Below, one piece after another: positions 1 through 5,231 of a stretch of DNA of 5,231 nt; the stretch's first letter is position 1; each line of letters starts with the position of its first letter. This stretch comes from an uncultured Prosthecobacter sp. (GTDB taxonomy: Bacteria > Verrucomicrobiota > Verrucomicrobiia > Verrucomicrobiales > Verrucomicrobiaceae). Under the pieces are notes generated by a model. The model was not told the DNA's origin and made no database searches. It worked only from the letters and a program-made list of their open reading frames with translations. The stretch lies in NCBI GenBank assembly GCA_937941745.1, contig CALDGV010000190.1, positions 1-5,231 of the forward strand, given 5' to 3'. The position numbers and the translations under genes were made by a program.

Positions 1-240
1 CTGACCGAACAAGAGCTGGCGCTGAAGGTTGGAAACCTCCACGACATCCGCATCCACGAGGCCGAGCCCGCCCACCCCCGCCGCCGCCAGGTACATGGTG
101 ACTGGCGAGCCAAGCCCGCCGGCACCGATGCAGAGCACGCGGGCCGCCTTCAGCCGGCGCTGCGCCTCGATGCCAAACTCCGGGATGGCCAGATGGCGGG
201 CATAGCGCTGGAGTTCAGCCGGGGAGAGGTCTGCGGACAT
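1..240 (-). CDS. MoeB/ThiF-family adenylyltransferase (E1-like), N-terminal 80 residues, cut by window edge
   Basis: E1-like enzymes of this family use ATP to adenylate the C-terminal glycine of a small ubiquitin-like sulfur carrier (MoaD for molybdopterin, ThiS for thiamine) in the cytoplasm. The 80 residues visible read straight through to the left edge. They show the N-terminal RYARHL segment (residues 12-17), the nucleotide-binding loop GAGGLGS (39-45), the acidic VDAD at the end of the next strand (62-65) and the SNLQRQ signature (70-75), whose Asn, Arg and Gln contact ATP in characterised family members. The ATG at 240-238 is chosen because the family's N-terminus begins just after it; it lies 18 bp beyond the stop of the upstream isomerase gene, with no clear Shine-Dalgarno sequence. 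The zinc-binding cysteines and any C-terminal rhodanese domain (as in MoeZ-type proteins) fall outside the window, so MoeB, MoeZ and ThiF cannot be told apart. Family assignment is firm; the exact pathway is not. Confidence 0.9.
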   Translation of the reverse strand, partial: MSADLSPAELQRYARHLAIPEFGIEAQRRLKAARVLCIGAGGLGSPVTMYLAAAGVGGLGLVDADVVEVSNLQRQLLFGQ

Positions 241-258
241 GGATCAGGCGGGATGAAA

Positions 259-1077
259 TCAGACGCCCATCACCTCTTTGAGGTAGCGGATGCTTTCGCG
301 GGCGATGAACTGCGCGCCGGGACGGTAGTCGAAGACCTCGACGGAGAGGAAGCCGCTGTACTTCACCTCGCGCAGGGCGGCGATGATGGGCTCGAACTTC
401 ACCTCGCCCATGCCGGGGCCGAGGAGGTTCGGGTCATTGGCATGGAAGTGGACGAACCAGTCCTTGGAATCCCGGATGATGTCGGGGATGGGCTTGGATT
501 CGTCACTCATGGCCTTCACGTCGAGGTGCAGCTTGCAGCTCGGATGATCCACCAGCTGGCAGAGGCGGATGGTCTCCTCGGCGGTGTTGAGGAAGTTCGT
601 CTCCTTGCGGCCCAGCGGCTCCATGGCGATGACGACGCCGTATTTGCCGCATTCCTCGGCGACTTCGCGCACGGTGTCGGCGGCGCGCTTGAAGGCATCC
701 TCATATTCCCACTCAGGCAGGGTGTTGCGGGCCTTGGGGCTGCCCCAGACCATGATGCGGCCGCCGGTCATGGCACAGATGCGGGCGAGGTGGCGGCCAA
801 AACGCGCGGTTTCCCGGCGCTGAAGCGCATCAGGCGTGGTGATGTGGAACCAGGAAGGCTTGGTGAGCAGCCAGTGGAGGCCGAGGATCTCCAGCCCGAA
901 GGAGGAGGCGATGTGGCTGAGACGCAAGGCGTCTGCTTCGGTGAGGTCGCGAGGGTCTTCCTTGAGGGTGAAGGGGGCCAGTTCCAGGGCGTGGTAGCCT
1001 GCGGCGGCGGCGTCCTCACACACTTTTTCAAAGGACCAGTCAGCAGGGTAGGTTTCGTTGCAGATCGCAAATCGCAT
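259..1077 (-). CDS. Sugar phosphate isomerase/epimerase, xylose isomerase-like TIM barrel
   Basis: The 272-residue protein is a complete single-domain TIM barrel of the AP endonuclease 2/xylose isomerase-like superfamily, which contains sugar epimerases, hydroxypyruvate isomerases and inosose dehydratases. The expected metal ligands are visible at barrel strand ends: Glu153 (AMEPL), Asp186 (HLDVKAM), His212 (HFHAND) and Glu247 (SVEVFDY). Glu32 in LELAPF and His184 add to the usual active-site set. This pattern argues for a metal-dependent isomerase or epimerase acting on a keto sugar or related polyol; the substrate cannot be read from sequence. There is no signal peptide or membrane segment, so a cytoplasmic location is expected. 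The ATG at 1077-1075 fits the family start (MRFAICNETYP, first barrel strand). The 63-bp gap after manA (1078-1140) contains no convincing terminator or promoter, so co-transcription with manA is likely. No strong Shine-Dalgarno sequence precedes it. An endonuclease IV role is unlikely, because the protein lacks the larger ligand set of that enzyme. Confidence 0.88.
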   Translation of the reverse strand: MRFAICNETYPADWSFEKVCEDAAAAGYHALELAPFTLKEDPRDLTEADALRLSHIASSFGLEILGLHWLLTKPSWFHITTPDALQRRETARFGRHLARICAMTGGRIMVWGSPKARNTLPEWEYEDAFKRAADTVREVAEECGKYGVVIAMEPLGRKETNFLNTAEETIRLCQLVDHPSCKLHLDVKAMSDESKPIPDIIRDSKDWFVHFHANDPNLLGPGMGEVKFEPIIAALREVKYSGFLSVEVFDYRPGAQFIARESIRYLKEVMGV

Positions 1078-1140
1078 AGGCCGCGGAGGCTGGCGAGCGG
1101 GGCATGGTGCGTCAACCCTGGCTTGGCTGGGGCCGGGAGC

Positions 1141-2103
1141 TTACAGCGCAGGAAGACGCACCTCAAGCCATGCTGCATCGGCGGAAGCCTGCTGCAGGCG
1201 GCGCGCCTCGGCCGTGAGACAGGCGGGCACGAGGCAAAAGTCGCCCCGGCGCAGGGTGGTGCCTGCGGCCTGCAAGGTGCCCTGCACCTGGATGAGCACG
1301 AGATGCTCCCCCGGCTCGCCCAGATGATCCGTCCTGCGGGCCGTGTGGCTGGTGACGTGGAAGAACTCGCAGCCGATGAACTGCCCGGGAGCATCCAGCC
1401 TCTGCAGGCGCGGCGGCGGCAGGGAGAAGTCGATGCTCTGCAATGACTGCTGCACGTGCATCTCGCGAGGCCGGCCATCCAGGCCCACGCGGTTCCAGTC
1501 AAACACGCGGTAGGTGGTGTCGCTGTTCTGCTGGATTTCGTAGATCACCAGACCGGCACCGATGGCATGGATCAGCCCGCTGGGGATGAAGAGGCAGTCT
1601 CCGGCACGCGGCTCCAGCACCTGCACCTGTTCGGCGACCGTTCCGGCTTGCACCGCCACCTCAAACTCTGCGCGTGAGACCCCGCTTTTCAATCCGGCAT
1701 AGAGCCGGGCTCCTGGCTCGGCATGAACGACATACCAGACCTCCGTCTTCGGCTCTCCGCCCAGGCTCGCAGCCACCTGCGCGGGAGGATGCACCTGGAT
1801 GGAGAGATCATCGCAGGCATCGAGGATCTTCATCAGCAAGGGGTAGGCCGGTGCCGGATGGGAGAGCAACGCCCGGCCAAACACAGCCTCGCGGTGCTGG
1901 GTCCAGAGCTGATGCAGGGAAAGCTGGCGACCCTCCACACAGGTGCAGAGGCTCTGCTCCTGAGGCCGGTCGCTGATCTCCCAGGATTCGCCAAAAGGCA
2001 CCGAAGGCTCGGGAAGCCTGCGCCCGAACAAAGTTTCCAGCCGACGACCTCCCCAGACCCGGCTTTGATACACCGGCGCGAAGGTGAGCAGGTGGTCAAA
2101 CAT
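1141..2103 (-). CDS. manA: Mannose-6-phosphate isomerase, class I, short form
   Basis: This zinc enzyme interconverts mannose 6-phosphate and fructose 6-phosphate, linking glycolysis to GDP-mannose and surface polysaccharide synthesis, or serving mannose catabolism. At 320 residues it matches the short ManA form known from Bacillus (about 315 residues) rather than the roughly 390-residue enterobacterial enzyme. The cupin-fold metal ligands are visible: Gln103 and His105 in SIQVHPP, Glu121 in PKTEVWYV, and His179 in GLIHAIGAG. The conserved QQNSDTTYRVFDWNR segment (191-205) carries the active-site arginine. The N-terminus (PVYQSRVWGGRRLE, GESWEISD) is also typical. The start at 2103-2101 is preferred because the protein then begins as family members do. 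An in-frame ATG at 2154 would add 17 residues without family resemblance and overlap speA by 41 bp. The start lies 10 bp after the speA stop, suggesting translational coupling. No Shine-Dalgarno sequence is visible. Confidence 0.95.
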   Translation of the reverse strand: MFDHLLTFAPVYQSRVWGGRRLETLFGRRLPEPSVPFGESWEISDRPQEQSLCTCVEGRQLSLHQLWTQHREAVFGRALLSHPAPAYPLLMKILDACDDLSIQVHPPAQVAASLGGEPKTEVWYVVHAEPGARLYAGLKSGVSRAEFEVAVQAGTVAEQVQVLEPRAGDCLFIPSGLIHAIGAGLVIYEIQQNSDTTYRVFDWNRVGLDGRPREMHVQQSLQSIDFSLPPPRLQRLDAPGQFIGCEFFHVTSHTARRTDHLGEPGEHLVLIQVQGTLQAAGTTLRRGDFCLVPACLTAEARRLQQASADAAWLEVRLPAL

Positions 2104-2113
2104 GCCCGGTGAA

Positions 2114-4060
<1,947 letters not shown>

Positions 4061-4082
4061 GAGGGGGGAGCAGAGGGGCGCG

Positions 4083-4110
4083 ATTATGGGGGCATTCGCC
4101 CGGATGAAAA
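4083..4110 (-). promoter_or_regulatory. Candidate sigma-70-type promoter for the speA operon
   Basis: Read on the minus strand, a -10-like CATAAT (4088-4083, five of six matches to TATAAT) lies 16 bp downstream of a weak -35-like TTTTCA (4110-4105, four of six matches to TTGACA). The pair sits between the terminator of the upstream gene and the speA ATG, in the only short noncoding gap where a new transcript could begin. It would give a leader of only about 15 bases. A short GGGC-GAAT-GCCC inverted repeat lies in the spacer. The match is modest and the consensus of this organism is unknown, so this is a placement by context. Confidence 0.3.
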
Positions 4111-4125
4111 GTGAAGATTGGCAGC

Positions 4126-4156
4126 AAAAACCCCGGACCGCTTCCACGGTCCGGGG
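4126..4156 (-). terminator. Rho-independent terminator after the oxidoreductase gene
   Basis: A perfect 10-bp inverted repeat (CCCCGGACCG at 4131-4140 and CGGTCCGGGG at 4147-4156) encloses a 6-base loop. On the minus strand it is followed directly by five T (4130-4126). The stem begins 39 bases after the oxidoreductase stop codon. There is no T run on the plus-strand side, so it is directional for right-to-left transcription. A smaller 5-bp inverted repeat (TGACC/GGTCA, 4173-4186) sits between the stop codon and this stem. The terminator separates the oxidoreductase transcript from the speA operon. Confidence 0.93.
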
Positions 4157-4195
4157 TTCCTAGAGGGATGATTGACCCGATGGTCAGTCGCTGAA

Positions 4196-5231
4196 TCAAG
4201 CTTTCCAGCCGTCGCGGTAGGCGGGGCGGGAGACGAACTTGTTCGGAGCTTCGGCGTTGGTAACCTTCATATTCTGCTTGTCCCACTGCACCGTCTGCTG
4301 GGCGCGGACGGCGAGGTTGCCCAGGAGCACGAACTCGGTCAGCGGGCAGCTGTAATCGAAGTTCGAGCTTGGTGTGCCACCTTCTACGATGTGCTTCGCC
4401 CACTCACCCTGCGGGTTGTTGGGCATGATGGAGCGGGTTTCGGTCTTCTTGATCTTGCCGGCCTTCATATCGAGGCGCACCTGGGTGTAGCGCTCTTCAT
4501 TGTAGATGACCGGGCTGGAGCAGTAGGCCTCGCCTTCGAAGACCGTGCCTTCGGTGCCGATGAACATCATGCCGCTGCTGGCCTTCTCGAACGCCTTCTT
4601 GGCGAGATCGCTGGTCATGTGCGGGGAGATCTCCGGCTTGTTGGGCTTGCCGTCCTTGGAGCCGTCATTCCAGCTGACGGTGAGGGCGGGATGCTTGCCT
4701 GCAGGCATGTGGTACACCAGGTCGCTCCAGACCGGGGCGCAGGTGTCGGAGATGGGGCTGGAGACGGCCTCGATCTTCTCAGGGATGAGCTGGCCGAGGA
4801 TGGAGAAGGAGGCGTCCATGATGTGGCAGCCCATGTCGCCAAGTGCGCCGGAACCAAACTGCCACCAGCCGCGCCAGGAGAAGGGATGCACGCTGTTGCC
4901 GCGCTTGCCGCTGGCACCTTCAGGGATCTCGAATTGGAAATAAGGCTCGCTGGCTTCGCTGGAGAGCCAGAGATCCCAGTTGAGTTCGGGTGGGCACTCG
5001 GCGGCTTTCTTCACGAGAGGTCCCTGGGGCCAGATGGGGCGGTTCGTCCAGAGGCGGATTTCCTTCAGCGTGCCAATGGCGCCCTGCTCGATCCATTCCT
5101 TGGCGAGGCGCTGGCCTTCCATGGTGCGGCCCTGGTTGCCCATCTGGGTGACGATTTTGGCATTCTTGGCGGCCTGATGGAGATCACGCACCTCGCCGAT
5201 GTAGTTGCAGAGAGGTTTCTGCACGCAGACA
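4196..5231 (-). CDS. GFO/IDH/MocA-family oxidoreductase, partial (N-terminus beyond window)
   Basis: Members are NAD(P)-dependent dehydrogenases or related enzymes acting on sugars, inositols or sugar acids. The reading frame is open to the right edge and gives 344 residues. It starts inside the protein at VCVQKPLC, the family EKP motif with Gln in place of Glu but the catalytic lysine kept (QKP codons 5221-5213). QMGNQGR (5146-5126) follows, then WDLWL and the long segment ending GDMGCHIMD (Asp-Met-Gly-Cys-His-Ile-Met-Asp at 4837-4814), with the conserved His and Asp of the C-terminal alpha/beta domain. The missing part should hold the Rossmann GxGxxG loop. Many relatives in Planctomycetota and Verrucomicrobiota also carry a Tat signal peptide there, which cannot be checked here. 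The apparent GTG start at 5224 is the valine codon just before QKPL, so it is not a true start. The stop (4198-4196) is followed by an intrinsic terminator. The substrate cannot be assigned. Confidence 0.92.
   Translation of the reverse strand, partial: VCVQKPLCNYIGEVRDLHQAAKNAKIVTQMGNQGRTMEGQRLAKEWIEQGAIGTLKEIRLWTNRPIWPQGPLVKKAAECPPELNWDLWLSSEASEPYFQFEIPEGASGKRGNSVHPFSWRGWWQFGSGALGDMGCHIMDASFSILGQLIPEKIEAVSSPISDTCAPVWSDLVYHMPAGKHPALTVSWNDGSKDGKPNKPEISPHMTSDLAKKAFEKASSGMMFIGTEGTVFEGEAYCSSPVIYNEERYTQVRLDMKAGKIKKTETRSIMPNNPQGEWAKHIVEGGTPSSNFDYSCPLTEFVLLGNLAVRAQQTVQWDKQNMKVTNAEAPNKFVSRPAYRDGWKA

Noticed and set aside
1078..1140. Possible terminator or promoter between manA and the isomerase gene
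   Set aside because: The gap is GC-rich with short C and G runs, but I could not pair them into a stable stem with a T run. A TTGACG there has no -10-like partner at the right distance.
193..1446. A 417-codon open frame on the plus strand
   Set aside because: It runs antisense across the MoeB/ThiF start, the isomerase and half of manA, three well-supported genes. It has a low-complexity Gly/Ala/Glu/Val-rich composition and no recognisable motif.
768..1502. A 244-codon minus-strand frame spanning the manA-isomerase junction
   Set aside because: It is out of frame with both genes and rich in Ser, Arg, Pro, Ala and Cys, typical of a shifted frame in GC-rich DNA. It does not represent a fusion or frameshift.
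4173..4186. Small 5-bp inverted repeat TGACC/GGTCA as an operator or second terminator
   Set aside because: The stem is short, has a 4-base loop and no T run, and lies in the 3' untranslated stretch before the strong terminator. It could easily be chance.

Overview
The window is ordinary, dense chromosomal DNA. It holds five protein genes, all on the minus strand, so transcription runs from right to left. The DNA is GC-rich. The partial dehydrogenase at the right edge is of the GFO/IDH/MocA type that is especially abundant in Planctomycetota and Verrucomicrobiota (QKPLC, QMGNQGR, WDLWL and DMGCH motifs). Together with the long biosynthetic arginine decarboxylase and the lack of Shine-Dalgarno sequences before the visible start codons, this suggests a Verrucomicrobiota-like bacterium such as a Prosthecobacter relative. 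That placement is an inference from family resemblance, not proven by a marker gene.

Layout in transcription order. (1) 5231-4196: the C-terminal part of a GFO/IDH/MocA-family oxidoreductase whose N-terminus lies outside the window. It ends in a strong intrinsic terminator (4126-4156: perfect 10-bp stem followed by five T on the minus strand). (2) After a short promoter-sized gap comes 4060-2114, speA, biosynthetic arginine decarboxylase. (3) 2103-1141: manA, a short-form class I mannose-6-phosphate isomerase, starting 10 bp after the speA stop. (4) 1077-259: a TIM-barrel sugar phosphate isomerase/epimerase with all four expected metal ligands. (5) 240-1: the first 80 residues of a MoeB/ThiF-type E1-like adenylyltransferase, cut by the window edge.

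The four genes from speA leftward are likely one transcription unit. Their gaps are 10, 63 and 18 bp and I see no terminator between them. Their products belong to different pathways: polyamine synthesis (arginine to agmatine), mannose-6-phosphate/fructose-6-phosphate interconversion, an unknown sugar isomerisation, and sulfur-carrier adenylation for molybdopterin or thiamine synthesis. This looks like a housekeeping cluster rather than one pathway. I found no mobile element, CRISPR array, RNA gene, phage or defence gene. There is no stretch over 300 bases without a gene, and I see no evidence of a novel system.
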